DNA of 64,000 nucleotides from Fen-183 sp036504335 (GTDB taxonomy: Bacteria; Acidobacteriota; Thermoanaerobaculia; UBA5066): contig DASXVJ010000033.1 in assembly GCA_036504335.1 (NCBI GenBank), positions 170,558-234,557 of the forward strand, written 5' to 3'. The notes beneath the pieces are model-generated. The model worked only from the letters and a program-made list of their open reading frames with translations, ran no database searches and was not told the origin of the DNA. Of the stretch, positions 15,178-25,248 are shown piece after piece. Made by a program: the position numbers and the translations under genes. Every line of letters starts with the position of its first letter. Position 1 is the stretch's first letter.

Positions 15178-18100
15178 ATGAAAATATTCCGGCGGCGCAG
15201 CCGCCCCCCCACCGACGAGCCGATCCGGGGCGAACTTCTCAGCCTCGAGGGCCTCGAGGAGCGGGCGAAGAGCCTCGCGGGGACGTTCACCCTCGCGCGG
15301 GATCCGAAGGCCGGCAAGCACGAGGTGCTTCCGCGGCTCGCGGAGAACCTGCGCGTTCTCCGCGCCGCGTACCGCTCCCTTGCGAACGATGCGGCGCGGG
15401 GCGCGCCGCTCCCGCCCGCGGCCGAGTGGCTCCTGGACAACTTCCACCTCATCGAATCCGAGGCCCGCGCGGTCCGCCACGACCTGCCTCTCGCGTACTA
15501 CGAGAAGCTCCCCAAGCTCGCGGCCCGCGAGCTCTCCGGACAGGCGCGCCTCTACGCGATGGCGCTCGCGCTGATCCGCCACAGCGACGGACGCCTCGAC
15601 GCCGAGCGGCTCACACGCTTCGTGCTCGCGTACCAGGCCGTGGCGCCGCTGACGATCGGCGAGCTCTGGGCGTGGCCCAGCATGCTGAAGCTCGCGCTCC
15701 TCGAGAACCTCCGGCGGATCGCCGAGGCGCTCATCGAGGAGAGCGACGCGCGGCGCGAGGCCGACGCGCTCCTCGCGAGGCTCGAGGCGGGAGAGCCCGC
15801 CCCTCTTCCGCCGGGACCGCTCCACACCGCCTTCGTGACGCAGCTCCGCCAGCGGATGCACGAGGCCGACCCGCGCGTTTCCGCGCTGCACGCCGAGGTG
15901 GAAGGGGTGCTCGCCGGGAGCGGAACGACCTCCGAAGACGCCGTGCGCGTCGAGCACCAGCGGCAGGCGACGGACCAGGCCTCCACGGGGAACTCGATCA
16001 CGAGCCTGGAGCTCTGCTCGACGCTCGACTGGAGCCGGTTCGTGGAGCGCGTGAGCATGGTGGAGCAGGTGCTCCGGCGCGACCCGTCGGGCGTCCATCC
16101 GCGCATGGACTTCTCCAGCCGCGACCGTTATCGCCAGGCCGTCGAGAAGCTCGCGGATCCCACGGGCGAGGCCCAGGTGCGCGTCGCGCTCCGCGCCGTC
16201 GAGAGCGCCCGTCAGGCCGCGGAGCAGAAGGGGAACGACAACCGCGCCGCGCACGTGGGCTATCACCTGATCGGGCCCGGGCGCCAGGGACTCGAGATCG
16301 ACGTCGCCTTCCATCCGGGCCGCCTCATGAGGCTCCGTCGTTTCGCCTTCCGGAACGCGATCGTCGCCTGGCTGTCGGGAATCGGTTTCCTGACGGCGCT
16401 CGGCGTCGTGGCGGCGATGGCATACGTGCGCGCGCAGGGACGCGAAGACATGGCGTTCGCCGCCGGGCTTTTCGCGCTCCTCCCCGCCAGCCAGCTCGCC
16501 GTCCTGATCGTCCAGCGGCTCGTGAACGCATTCGTGCCGCCACGGCGGCTCGTCCGCCTCGATTTTTCCTCCGGCGTCCCCGAGAGCGCCCGGACGATGG
16601 TCGTCGTCCCGACGCTCCTGGGAAGCGTCGCGGGCGTGGAGCGGCTCATCGCGCACCTCGAGGTGCAGGCCCTGGGAAACCTGGATTCCCACGTCCACTT
16701 CGCGATCCTGAGCGACCTGAAGGACGCGCCCGCGGCGGAAATGGAAGGGGACGCCGAGATCGTCGAGGCGGCGCGCCGGGGAATCGAGGAGCTCAATCGC
16801 CGTTACCCGGCCGCGGAGGACCGCTTCTTCCTCTTCCATCGCGACCGGAAGTGGAATCCCAAGGAAGCGGTCTTCATGGGGTGGGAGCGCAAGCGCGGGA
16901 AGCTCGAGGAGTTCAACCGGCTCCTCCGGGGCGGAGCCGCGGGAGCGTTTCCCGTACAGGCCGGAAACGTTTCGATCCTGCCGTCGGTGACGTACGTTCT
17001 GACGCTCGACACGGACACGCGCCTCCCCCGCAACGCGGCCCGGACGCTCATCGGCATCCTCGCGCACCCGCTGAACCGCCCGGTATTCGACCGCTCCATC
17101 GGCCGCGTCGTGGAGGGATACGGCATCCTGCAGCCGCGCGTCTCCGTGATGCACGCGAGCGCGGCCGGGTCCCTCTTCGCGCGCGTCTACGCGGGACACA
17201 CGGGCGTCGACCCGTACACGACGGCCGTCTCAGACGCGTACCAGGACCTCTTCGGGGAAGGGATCTTCACGGGCAAGGGGCTCTACGACGTCGACGCGTT
17301 CCGCGCGTCGCTCGAGGCCCGCGTGCCGGAGAACGCGCTTCTTTCGCACGACCTCTTCGAGGGGCTTCACGCGCGGACGGCCCTCGTCTCGGACGTGGAG
17401 CTCGTGGACGACTTCCCTTCGAACGTCCTCGCGCACGCGCGCCGCCAGCACCGCTGGATGCGCGGCGACTGGCAGATTCTCGCGTGGCTTCTTCCCGTCG
17501 TCCCGACGCGCCGCGGGTTCGCGAAGAACCAGCTGCCGCTCGTCAGCCAGTGGAAGATTCTCGACAACCTCCGGCGAAGCCTCGTGGCGCCGGCGCTCCT
17601 CCTCCTCTTCGCGGCGGCGTGGACGATTCTCCCCGGCAACCCGCTGGTCTTCACGCTCGGCGGCCTCGCCGTCGCGGGCTTTCCGCTCGCCGATTCCCTC
17701 CTGAGATTCCCCCGGCAGTCCCGCGACGACCAGCCCATGCGCGTCTACGCCCGCGGCGTCCTCGAGGAGATCGCCACGTCCCTCGCGCAGGCGTTTCTCA
17801 CGCTTGCGCTCCTCCCCTTCCACGCCTGGGAGACGGTGCACGCGGTCGGCCTGACGCTCGTCCGCCTCGTCGTCACCGGGCGACGCCTTCTGGACTGGGA
17901 GACCGCAGCGGCCCAGGCGAAGAAGACCGCCGGCTTCCTCGAGGGGGGAGCCCGAGCCTTCTTCGTGGAGATGGCCGCGAGCCCGGCCGCCGCCGGGGCG
18001 ATCCTGATCGCGACAGCCACGCTCCGCCCGGCGGCTCTTCCCCTCGCGCTGCCTTTCCTCGTCCTCTGGACACTGGCGCCTCTCCTCGCCTACTGGCTCA

Positions 18101-21100
18101 GCCGGCCCGCACCGTCGCGGCGGCTGGAGCTCACCGCCGAGGACCGCGAACGGCTCCTCAAGATCGCGGAACGGACGTGGAAGTACTTCGACACGCTCGT
18201 CGGGCCGGAGGACAACTTCCTGCCTCCGGACAACCTGCAGGAGATGCCGGAACGGAGGGTGGCGCACCGGACCTCGCCGACGAACATCGGGATGGCGCTC
18301 CTCTCCCTGCTGGCCGCACGCGATCTCGGCTTCCTCTCTCTCGGGCCGATGCTCGAACGGGTCGAGCGGATGCTCGGCACGATGGAGGGCCTCGAGCGGC
18401 ACGAGGGGCACCTTCTCAACTGGTACGACACCCGGACTCTCGCCCCTCTCCCGCCGCGGTACGTCTCCACCGTCGACAGCGGCAACCTCGCCGGGGCGCT
18501 CGTCGCGCTCGCCGAAGGGTGCCGCCGTCTCGCGCGGGTGAACCCGGACCTCGCGTCGCGACTCGGCGACGTGGCGGGCCGCGCCGGCGCGTTCGCGGAC
18601 GGGATGCGCTTCGGGTTCCTCCTCCACCCCGAGCGCCAGCTCTTCTCCATCGGCTACCGCCTCCCCGACGCGGCCGGGCCGGGCCGGCGCGACTTCGCCT
18701 CCTACGACCTTCTCGCATCCGAGGCGCGCCTCGCGAGCTTCTTCGCGATCGCGAAGGGAGACGTCCCCCAGAACCACTGGTTCCACCTCGGGCGGCTCGT
18801 CGTCAGCGTGGACGGCGTCCCGACGCTCGTCTCGTGGAGCGCGACGATGTTCGAGTACCTCATGCCGCTGCTCCTGATGCGGACGTACCCGGGAACGCTT
18901 CTCGACCAGACCTGCCGGATGGTGGTGACGCGGCAGATCGATTACGCCCGCTCGCGCGGCGTGCCGTGGGGGATCTCGGAGTCGGCGTACCGCGAGGTGG
19001 ACCGCGCGGGGGCCTACCAGTACAAGGCGTTCGGGGTGCCCGGGCTCGGCCTGAAGCGCGGGCTCGCGGACGAGCTCGTCGTCGCCCCGTACGCGACGGC
19101 GCTCGCCGCGCTCCTCGACCCGTCGGAGGCGGCCCGGAACTTCCTTCACCTCGCGGACGAGGGGGCGGAAGGCGAGCTCGGCTATTACGACGCGATCGAC
19201 TACACGCCCCGGAAGGACGCCGAGCCCGAGACGGCCCTCTCTCCGTCGGGCGGGGTCGTCATCCGGTCGTACCTCGCGCACCACCAGGGAATGACGCTCC
19301 TGGCCCTCGCGAACGTCCTCCTGGACGACCCCATGGTCGAGAGGTTCCACGCGGATCCCCGCGTGAAGGCGACGGAGCTGCTCCTGCAGGAGCGCGTGCC
19401 GCGCGAGGCGCCGGTCATCCAGCCTCGCCCTCCGGAGGAAACCCGCGTGGCGCCGGCGCCCGCCCGCCCGCCGCGCCGCTATCGCTCCGCGCACACCCCG
19501 TACCCGCGGGCCCAGATCCTCTCGAACGGCGCCTACGTCGCGATCGTCACGAACGCGGGCGGCGGCGCGAGCCTGTGGAAGGACCGCGCGGTGACGCGCT
19601 GGCGCGAGGACCCGACGTGCGATCCCGGGAGCCAGTTCGTCTACCTGCGCGACGTCCACTCCGGCGCCGTCTGGTCCGCGGCCTGGCAGCCGGTGGGGAA
19701 AGACCCGCTCGACTACAACGTCGAGCTCCTCGCGGAGAAGGTCGTCATCCGCCGCCGCGACGACGAGATCGAGACCCGCCTCGAGGTGGCCGTCTCGCCC
19801 GAGGACGACGCCGAGGTCCGGCGCGTCTCGCTGACGAACCTCGGCGACAGGCCGCGGGAGATCGAGCTGACGAGCTTCGTGGAGCTCGCGCTCGGCACGC
19901 TCGCCGAGGACGCCGCCCACCCCGCTTTCGGGAAGCTCTTCGTCGAGACCGAGTGGATCGCCGAGTCGACCGCTCTCCTCGCGCGGCGCCGGCCCCGCTC
20001 GGCGGAGGAGCCGGCCCTCCTCGCCTTCCACGTCCTCTCGATCGACGGCCGCCCGCAGGCGCCGGTGGAGTGGGAGACCGACCGGATGCGCTTCCTGGGG
20101 CGCGGCCGCGGGCCGGATCAGCCGGAAGCGCTGGAGGGGCGCGCTCTCTCGGGAACGACGGGCGCGGTCCTCGACCCGGTCCTCAGCATCCGGACGCGCC
20201 TCAGGATCGCCCCCGGCGGCTTCGCGCGGCTTTCGTTCACGACCGGGATCGCGACCGACGCCGACGCGGCGCGGCGCCTCGCGCAGAAATACCACGATCC
20301 GGGCGTCGCGGCGCGGACCTTCGCCCTCGCGTACACGCACGCGCAGGTGTCGCTCCGGCATCTCGGAATCTCGCCGGAGGAGGCGCAGCTCTTCGAGCGG
20401 CTCGCCTCGCGCGTCTTCTTCTCGGACGCCTCGCTCCGGGAGCGCGAGGCCGTCCTTCTCAAGAGCACGCTGGGCCAGGCCGGTCTCTGGGGGCACGGCA
20501 TCTCGGGCGACCTGCCCATCGTCCTCGTCCGGGTCGTGGAGGCCGACGACGTTCCGCTCGTGCGCCAGGTGCTCCTCGCGCAGGACCACTGGCGCCTCAA
20601 GGGACTGAAGTCCGACGTCGTGATCCTGAACGAGCACCCCGCGAGCTATCGCGACGAGCTGCACGAGCAGCTCGCGCAGGTCGTGGACGGAGGCCCGTGG
20701 GCCGGCTGGAAGGGGCGCCCCTCGGGCATCTTCCTCCTGCGCGGCGACGCGATGCCCGAGGCCGAGCGCGTCCTCCTCGCGACCGTGGCCCGCGTCGCGC
20801 TCGACGGCCAGCGCGGAGAGCTTGCGCAGCAGATGGACCTGACGGAGCCGGAGGCGTTCGCCCCGCCTGCGGAACTGCAGCTCCTCTCCGACGGCGCGAC
20901 GGACGACGCGCTCGAACCGCCTCCTCTCGTCATGCCGAACGGCCTCGGCGGCTTCACCCGCGACGGCCGCGAGTACGTCGTGGTCCTCGCAGGGGGAAAG
21001 GAGACGCCGCTCCCCTGGAGCAACGTGATCGCGAACCCCGCCTTCGGCACCCTCGTGACCGCGACGGGGGCGGCGACGACGTGGTCCGAGAACAGCCGGG

Positions 21101-23343
21101 AGAATCGGCTGACTCCGTTCGCGAACGACCCCGTGACCGACCCCACGGGCGAGGCGGTCTTCCTGAGGGACGAAGAGAGCGGCGTGATTCGGGGCGCGAC
21201 GCCGGGGCCGCTGCGCCGGACGGGAGGCGGGGCCCGCTGGGTGATCCGCCACGGCGCGGGAGTCACGCGCTTCGCGCGGCAGGCGGACGGCATCGCACAG
21301 GAGCTCGCGGTGTTCGTCGCGCGCGCCGAGCCGGTGAAGCTGTCGATCCTCACGCTCACGAACGTTTCGGGCCGGACACGCCGTTTCAGCGTCTTCGCGT
21401 ACAACGACTGGGCGCTCGGGCCCCCGCGTCCGGGAAGCCCGCGCTTCGTCGTGACGGAGCGTGACGGGGCGAGCGGCGCGATTCTCGCGCGGGACGTCAC
21501 CGACGCGGGGCGGGCAAGGGTCGCCTTCGCCGCCGCGAGCGGCGTCGTTCTCTCGGCCACCGCCGACCGGCGCGAGTTCCTCGGACGAAACGGCTCGCTC
21601 GCGCGCGCCGCGGGGCTGCGCCGCCACCGGCTGTCAGGCCGCGTCGGGGCCGGGCTCGACCCCTGCGCCGCGATCCAGGCGGCGGCCGACCTCGAGCCGG
21701 GCGAGACGCGCCGGATCGTCCTCCTCCTCGGGCAGGGGAAAGACGCGGCGGAAGCTCGCGCGCTCGTCGCGAAATACGCCGGAGCGGGCGGACCCGGCGC
21801 CGCGGCGAACGAGCTCGGCGCCGTGGAAGCGTTCTGGGACGAGACGCTCTCGGCCGTGAAGGTCTCGACGCCCGACGACTCGTTCGACATCCTCGTGAAC
21901 CGCTGGCTCCTCTACCAGGACCTCGCCTGCCGGCTCTGGGCGCGCTCGGGCTATTACCAGTCCAGCGGGGCGTACGGATTCCGCGACCAGCTCCAGGACG
22001 TCCTCGCCCTCCTCTTCGTGCGGCCGGACCTGACGCGCGAGCACCTCCTGCGCGCCGCCGGCCGGCAATTCGCCGAGGGCGACGTCCAGCACTGGTGGAA
22101 CGCCTCGACCGGAGAGGGAATCCGGACCCGCTGCTCGGACGACCTCCTCTGGCTGCCCTACGCGACCGCCGCGTACGTCGCCGCCACCTCGGACGGCGCC
22201 GTCCTCGACGAGGTCGTCCCGTTCCTCTCGGGCCCGCCCCTCGCCGCCGGAGAGAGCGAGGCGTTCGGCTCTCCCTCCGTCTCGGCGGAATCGGGCACCC
22301 TCTTCGAGCACGGGCTCCGCGCCATCGACCGCGGCCTCACGACGGGCGCGCACGGGCTGCCGCTCATCGGGAGCTGCGACTGGAACGACGGCTACAACCG
22401 GGTCGGGAACGAAGGGCGGGGAGAGAGCGTGTTCGACGGGTGGCTGCTCTGCGACGTGCTCCGCTCCTTCGCGGCGCTCTGCGAGGAGCGCGGCGACGGC
22501 GCCCGGGCGAAGCGGTACCGCGCCGCGCGCCGCCACCTCGCGACGATGCTCGAGCAGGCCTGGGACGGCGACTGGTACCGGCGCGCCTACTTCGACGACG
22601 GGCGGCCTCTCGGCTCGCATCAGAACGAGGAGGGGCGGATCGACTCCGTCGCGCAGACGTGGGCGGTCCTCTCGGGCGCCGGGCGGAAAGAGCGCGCGGA
22701 GCGCGCGATGGACTCCGTGCGGGCCCACCTCGTGCACCGCGAGCCCCAGGTCGTCCTCCTTCTCACGCCGCCGTTCGACCGCACGCCGGTGGATCCCGGC
22801 TACATCAAGGGATACATCCCGGGCGTTCGCGAGAACGGCGGGCAGTACACGCACGCGGCGGCGTGGGTCGTCCTCGCGATGGCGCGCCTCGGGCACGGCG
22901 ACGAGGCGGTCGAGCTCTTCCACATGCTCAACCCCGTGAATCACTCCCGTACCCGGGCCGACGTGGACCGCTACAAAACCGAGCCGTGGGTGCTCGCGGG
23001 CGACGTCTACGATCACCCCGCACACCGCGGCCGCGGCGGGTGGACCTGGTACACGGGCTCGGCCGGCTGGATGTACCGCGTCGCCGTGGAGGGAATCTTC
23101 GGGCTCGAGCGGCGCGGCGCGGTCTTCTCCGTCGACCCCTGCATCGCGTCCTCGTGGCCGTCCTGCTCGCTCGAGTGGACGTTCGGCCGGACGCGCTACT
23201 CCATCGTCGTCGAGAACCCGGAGCGCTCCTGCCGCGGCGTCGCGAGCGCCACGCTCGACGGCGCGCCGGTCGCGCCCGACGCCGTCCCCCTCGTGGACGA
23301 CGGCGCCGGGCACCGGCTGATCGTGAGGCTCGGGGCGAAGTAG
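15178..23343 (+). CDS. ndvB: Cyclic beta-1,2-glucan synthase (GT84-glycoamylase-GH94)
   Basis: A 2721-aa protein, close to the usual 2800. The ATG at 15178 (MKIFRRRSR) is chosen from its basic N-terminus; no good ribosome site is seen. An N-terminal cytoplasmic part is followed by helices near 394-440. The glycosyltransferase domain has LTLDTDTRLP (about 608) and QHRWMRGDW (about 757). Further helices follow at about 800-980. A glycoamylase-like domain runs from about 1030 (RTSPTNIGM) through YPGTLLDQTCRMV. The remainder is GH94 phosphorylase-type, with the catalytic Asp in SCDWNDGYN (about 2404). In Brucella and Rhizobia this protein makes, cyclises and trims periplasmic beta-1,2-glucans. 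Confidence 0.95.
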   Translation: MKIFRRRSRPPTDEPIRGELLSLEGLEERAKSLAGTFTLARDPKAGKHEVLPRLAENLRVLRAAYRSLANDAARGAPLPPAAEWLLDNFHLIESEARAVRHDLPLAYYEKLPKLAARELSGQARLYAMALALIRHSDGRLDAERLTRFVLAYQAVAPLTIGELWAWPSMLKLALLENLRRIAEALIEESDARREADALLARLEAGEPAPLPPGPLHTAFVTQLRQRMHEADPRVSALHAEVEGVLAGSGTTSEDAVRVEHQRQATDQASTGNSITSLELCSTLDWSRFVERVSMVEQVLRRDPSGVHPRMDFSSRDRYRQAVEKLADPTGEAQVRVALRAVESARQAAEQKGNDNRAAHVGYHLIGPGRQGLEIDVAFHPGRLMRLRRFAFRNAIVAWLSGIGFLTALGVVAAMAYVRAQGREDMAFAAGLFALLPASQLAVLIVQRLVNAFVPPRRLVRLDFSSGVPESARTMVVVPTLLGSVAGVERLIAHLEVQALGNLDSHVHFAILSDLKDAPAAEMEGDAEIVEAARRGIEELNRRYPAAEDRFFLFHRDRKWNPKEAVFMGWERKRGKLEEFNRLLRGGAAGAFPVQAGNVSILPSVTYVLTLDTDTRLPRNAARTLIGILAHPLNRPVFDRSIGRVVEGYGILQPRVSVMHASAAGSLFARVYAGHTGVDPYTTAVSDAYQDLFGEGIFTGKGLYDVDAFRASLEARVPENALLSHDLFEGLHARTALVSDVELVDDFPSNVLAHARRQHRWMRGDWQILAWLLPVVPTRRGFAKNQLPLVSQWKILDNLRRSLVAPALLLLFAAAWTILPGNPLVFTLGGLAVAGFPLADSLLRFPRQSRDDQPMRVYARGVLEEIATSLAQAFLTLALLPFHAWETVHAVGLTLVRLVVTGRRLLDWETAAAQAKKTAGFLEGGARAFFVEMAASPAAAGAILIATATLRPAALPLALPFLVLWTLAPLLAYWLSRPAPSRRLELTAEDRERLLKIAERTWKYFDTLVGPEDNFLPPDNLQEMPERRVAHRTSPTNIGMALLSLLAARDLGFLSLGPMLERVERMLGTMEGLERHEGHLLNWYDTRTLAPLPPRYVSTVDSGNLAGALVALAEGCRRLARVNPDLASRLGDVAGRAGAFADGMRFGFLLHPERQLFSIGYRLPDAAGPGRRDFASYDLLASEARLASFFAIAKGDVPQNHWFHLGRLVVSVDGVPTLVSWSATMFEYLMPLLLMRTYPGTLLDQTCRMVVTRQIDYARSRGVPWGISESAYREVDRAGAYQYKAFGVPGLGLKRGLADELVVAPYATALAALLDPSEAARNFLHLADEGAEGELGYYDAIDYTPRKDAEPETALSPSGGVVIRSYLAHHQGMTLLALANVLLDDPMVERFHADPRVKATELLLQERVPREAPVIQPRPPEETRVAPAPARPPRRYRSAHTPYPRAQILSNGAYVAIVTNAGGGASLWKDRAVTRWREDPTCDPGSQFVYLRDVHSGAVWSAAWQPVGKDPLDYNVELLAEKVVIRRRDDEIETRLEVAVSPEDDAEVRRVSLTNLGDRPREIELTSFVELALGTLAEDAAHPAFGKLFVETEWIAESTALLARRRPRSAEEPALLAFHVLSIDGRPQAPVEWETDRMRFLGRGRGPDQPEALEGRALSGTTGAVLDPVLSIRTRLRIAPGGFARLSFTTGIATDADAARRLAQKYHDPGVAARTFALAYTHAQVSLRHLGISPEEAQLFERLASRVFFSDASLREREAVLLKSTLGQAGLWGHGISGDLPIVLVRVVEADDVPLVRQVLLAQDHWRLKGLKSDVVILNEHPASYRDELHEQLAQVVDGGPWAGWKGRPSGIFLLRGDAMPEAERVLLATVARVALDGQRGELAQQMDLTEPEAFAPPAELQLLSDGATDDALEPPPLVMPNGLGGFTRDGREYVVVLAGGKETPLPWSNVIANPAFGTLVTATGAATTWSENSRENRLTPFANDPVTDPTGEAVFLRDEESGVIRGATPGPLRRTGGGARWVIRHGAGVTRFARQADGIAQELAVFVARAEPVKLSILTLTNVSGRTRRFSVFAYNDWALGPPRPGSPRFVVTERDGASGAILARDVTDAGRARVAFAAASGVVLSATADRREFLGRNGSLARAAGLRRHRLSGRVGAGLDPCAAIQAAADLEPGETRRIVLLLGQGKDAAEARALVAKYAGAGGPGAAANELGAVEAFWDETLSAVKVSTPDDSFDILVNRWLLYQDLACRLWARSGYYQSSGAYGFRDQLQDVLALLFVRPDLTREHLLRAAGRQFAEGDVQHWWNASTGEGIRTRCSDDLLWLPYATAAYVAATSDGAVLDEVVPFLSGPPLAAGESEAFGSPSVSAESGTLFEHGLRAIDRGLTTGAHGLPLIGSCDWNDGYNRVGNEGRGESVFDGWLLCDVLRSFAALCEERGDGARAKRYRAARRHLATMLEQAWDGDWYRRAYFDDGRPLGSHQNEEGRIDSVAQTWAVLSGAGRKERAERAMDSVRAHLVHREPQVVLLLTPPFDRTPVDPGYIKGYIPGVRENGGQYTHAAAWVVLAMARLGHGDEAVELFHMLNPVNHSRTRADVDRYKTEPWVLAGDVYDHPAHRGRGGWTWYTGSAGWMYRVAVEGIFGLERRGAVFSVDPCIASSWPSCSLEWTFGRTRYSIVVENPERSCRGVASATLDGAPVAPDAVPLVDDGAGHRLIVRLGAK

Positions 23344-23364
23344 GCGGGTCGCTTGCGGCGGCGA

Positions 23365-23685
23365 CTACTTCTCGTCGACGGGCCTGTGCGACGAGATCAG
23401 GCTCGGGTAGGCGGTGCTGAAATAGGCGAAGAGCTCGGCGACCTTGGCGTTCTCGCCCTGCTGCCAGCCGACGTCGCGGAACCGGTACTCCTCGTTCCGC
23501 GTCTTGACGACCCACTCGAAGCACTCGTTGCCGCCGGACTTCTTCAGGCAGGTCAGCTGCTGCTCGGTCAGCTGTGCGGCCGGCAGAAGGACGTTCTTCC
23601 CCGTGTCCCGGGAGTCCACCCAGCGAACCGTCCCGTCCTTGAACTCGAGGACCCCCGAGTCCCATCGGCTCTTGAGCAGCACCAC
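23365..23685 (-). CDS. Hypothetical protein following csbD in frame
   Basis: A 106-aa protein from GTG 23685; I recognise no family. It is soluble, with two cysteines (LTCLKKSGGNECF), and ends KVAELFAYFSTAYPSLISS. There is no Shine-Dalgarno before the GTG. The frame is the same as that of the upstream CsbD gene and is separated from it only by TAG and five sense codons, so read-through would give a 173-residue fusion. The coding pattern (GC-rich third positions) looks genuine. It is convergent with the glucan synthase gene. Confidence 0.55.
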   Translation of the reverse strand: MVLLKSRWDSGVLEFKDGTVRWVDSRDTGKNVLLPAAQLTEQQLTCLKKSGGNECFEWVVKTRNEEYRFRDVGWQQGENAKVAELFAYFSTAYPSLISSHRPVDEK

Positions 23686-23700
23686 CCCGGAGTTGCGGTC

Positions 23701-23904
23701 CTATTTCTTGATGGCGTTGCCGAGATTCGTCAAAGCCTCGCCGACCTTGCGGCGTGCCTTGCCGAGGCCCTCCTCGATCGAGCCCTCGGCGCGCTGAAGA
23801 GAGCCTTCCCGCTCCAACTTCCTGTCGCCGGAGAGGATTCCGACCGCTTCTTTCACGCTTCCCTTGACCTTCTTCACTTTTCCGCTGCCTTCCTGCGGTC
23901 TCAT
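23701..23904 (-). CDS. CsbD-like stress protein (copy 1)
   Basis: A 67-aa hydrophilic helical protein starting at ATG 23904, which overlaps the stop of the upstream gene (ATGA), with AAGGAG before it. The N-terminus GKVKKVKGSVKEAVGILSGD matches the CsbD family (general stress, sigma-B controlled in Bacillus; function unknown). The C-terminal half, GSLQRAEGSIEEGLGKARRK, is nearly the same as the plus-strand copy at 33530. It forms an operon with the Met/His-rich protein. Confidence 0.88.
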   Translation of the reverse strand: MRPQEGSGKVKKVKGSVKEAVGILSGDRKLEREGSLQRAEGSIEEGLGKARRKVGEALTNLGNAIKK

Positions 23905-24410
23905 GAGCTCTCCTTGCCCGTCTTCATCATCGGGCACTCCATCGGGCTCTTCGTTCCGTGCGGGCCCTTCATGCCCTGCATCTGCATGTGATGCGACATG
24001 TGCGTCATCGACCCGTCTTGCATCTCCATCATCATGGCGCGTGAGGCCTTGCGCTGGGCGACGAGCTCGTTGATCACGGCCGCCATCGGCCTCTCCATCG
24101 CGTCGGCCGCCTTGGACTCCCTGGCGGCGTTCATTTCGGCCACCAGCTTGTCCAGCGTGGCGTCCATCGCCTGCATTTTTTCCTGCATCTCGCGATGCCT
24201 GGCCATCATCGCGTCGCACTCCTTCTTCATGTCCGCGTCGTGCGTGCTCTTCGCCGCGGCGCCCTTGTGCTGGTGGCCGGTCGACGGGGTGGCGGCAGAC
24301 GGAGCGGCGGGCGCGGGCGTCTGCGCGCCGGCGCTCATGGTCAGCGCGAGCGCGGCCGCGGCGACGATGCCGGGTGCGAAGGTCTTGAGTCGGGACGGGT
24401 TCATCTTCAT
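23901..24410 (-). CDS. Periplasmic Met/His-rich helical protein
   Basis: A 169-aa protein with a signal peptide (ending MSAGAQ) after AAGGA. The central part (about 60-115) is a predicted long helix or coiled coil (MMARHREMQEKMQAMDATLD). The C-terminal tail is rich in Met and His: AMMMEMQDGSMTHMSHHMQMQ, HGTKSPMECPMM. This composition recalls periplasmic copper- or zinc-binding proteins of the CopZ/ZraP-like kind, but no named family is certain. It overlaps csbD by 4 bases, tying metal or envelope stress to general stress (inference). Confidence 0.7.
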   Translation of the reverse strand: MKMNPSRLKTFAPGIVAAAALALTMSAGAQTPAPAAPSAATPSTGHQHKGAAAKSTHDADMKKECDAMMARHREMQEKMQAMDATLDKLVAEMNAARESKAADAMERPMAAVINELVAQRKASRAMMMEMQDGSMTHMSHHMQMQGMKGPHGTKSPMECPMMKTGKESS

Positions 24411-24485
24411 GTTTCCTTGTCTGGCGGCCGGTGCGGCCGCCGCTGGGGCGCCCGTGTCATTCGCCAGGCGCGGGTGGATGGATGG

Positions 24486-24704
24486 TCAACCCTTCGGGCG
24501 CGCGAAGAGGAGAGCTCCGCCGACCACGATCGCTCCGACTCCGGCCCACAGGGGGACGTTCACGGTCTCCTTCTCCTTGACCGCGAACTCGAGGGGCCCG
24601 ATCTTGGTCTGATGCGTCTTCTTCGTGTAGGTGAAGCTCCCGTACACGAGGGCCAGGACGCCGGCCACGATCAGCGCGAGGGCGAGGCCTTTGAGGTTGT
24701 TCAT
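24486..24704 (-). CDS. DUF3185 family membrane protein
   Basis: A 72-aa protein with two membrane helices (GLALALIVAGVLALVYGSF and VPLWAGVGAIVVGGALLFA) joined by the conserved stretch YTKKTHQTKIGPLEFAVKEK, which is characteristic of DUF3185. GGAGG lies upstream of the ATG. The function is unknown; these genes are often found near CsbD, lmo0937 and BON-domain genes, as here. Confidence 0.88.
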   Translation of the reverse strand: MNNLKGLALALIVAGVLALVYGSFTYTKKTHQTKIGPLEFAVKEKETVNVPLWAGVGAIVVGGALLFARPKG

Positions 24705-24813
24705 GCGGGTGCCTCCTTCAGGGTTGGCGAGAGAGCCGGGTAAATGTTGCCGGCCGAACCGGCAAACCGTGCCGGGGCGAGGAGTCGAGAGGGGCGCGCG
24801 GGAGGTTGGGCCG

Positions 24814-25248
24814 CTAGGCTCCCGGCTTCACCGTGACGCGGCGGACCTTGTCGGTGCCCGTCTCGTCGACGACCGTGACGCGCTTGCCCACCATCACGGC
24901 GCCGTCGACGGAATAGACGACGTCCTTGTCGTCGAGGCTGAAGCTGTGCATTTTCTTCTCACCGGTCATCACTTCGATCTTCTTGCCGGCGGTGAAGACG
25001 GTGACCGTCCCGACGATCGTCTCGGTCTTCGACGCGACGGCGCCGGCCGGCGAGTCGACCTTGGTCTCGCTCTTCGCTTCGAGCGTCGCGCCGACCTGCT
25101 TGGTCTCGCTCGTGGTCGTCACGGTCCCTGCGGACGTCTGCGTCGTCGACTCGGTTTTCTTCGTGACGGTGTCGGACGATTGGCCGCAGGCCGTGGCGAG
25201 GGCGACGAAGGCGGCGGACGCGAGGAATGCGAACTGGCGGTGAATCAT
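24814..25248 (-). CDS. Putative lipoprotein, Thr/Ser/Lys-rich with beta C-terminus
   Basis: A 144-aa protein from ATG 25248. The export signal ends in ALATACGQ, a likely lipobox. Residues about 25-75 are low-complexity (KKTESTTQTSAGTVTTTSETK). The C-terminal half looks like a small beta barrel, with TIVGTVTVFTAGKKIEVMT and VMVGKRVTVVDETGTDKV, an OB-like pattern seen in DUF5666-like modules. No firm family. It is divergent from the ferritin-like gene. Confidence 0.65.
   Translation of the reverse strand: MIHRQFAFLASAAFVALATACGQSSDTVTKKTESTTQTSAGTVTTTSETKQVGATLEAKSETKVDSPAGAVASKTETIVGTVTVFTAGKKIEVMTGEKKMHSFSLDDKDVVYSVDGAVMVGKRVTVVDETGTDKVRRVTVKPGA

Noticed and set aside
17230..21627. Very long open frame on the minus strand opposite the glucan synthase gene (also similar long frames at 35800-38445 and 38845-41697 on the plus strand)
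   Set aside because: Arg/Ala/Glu-rich translation without motifs; these are mirror frames produced by GC-rich third positions in real genes on the other strand.
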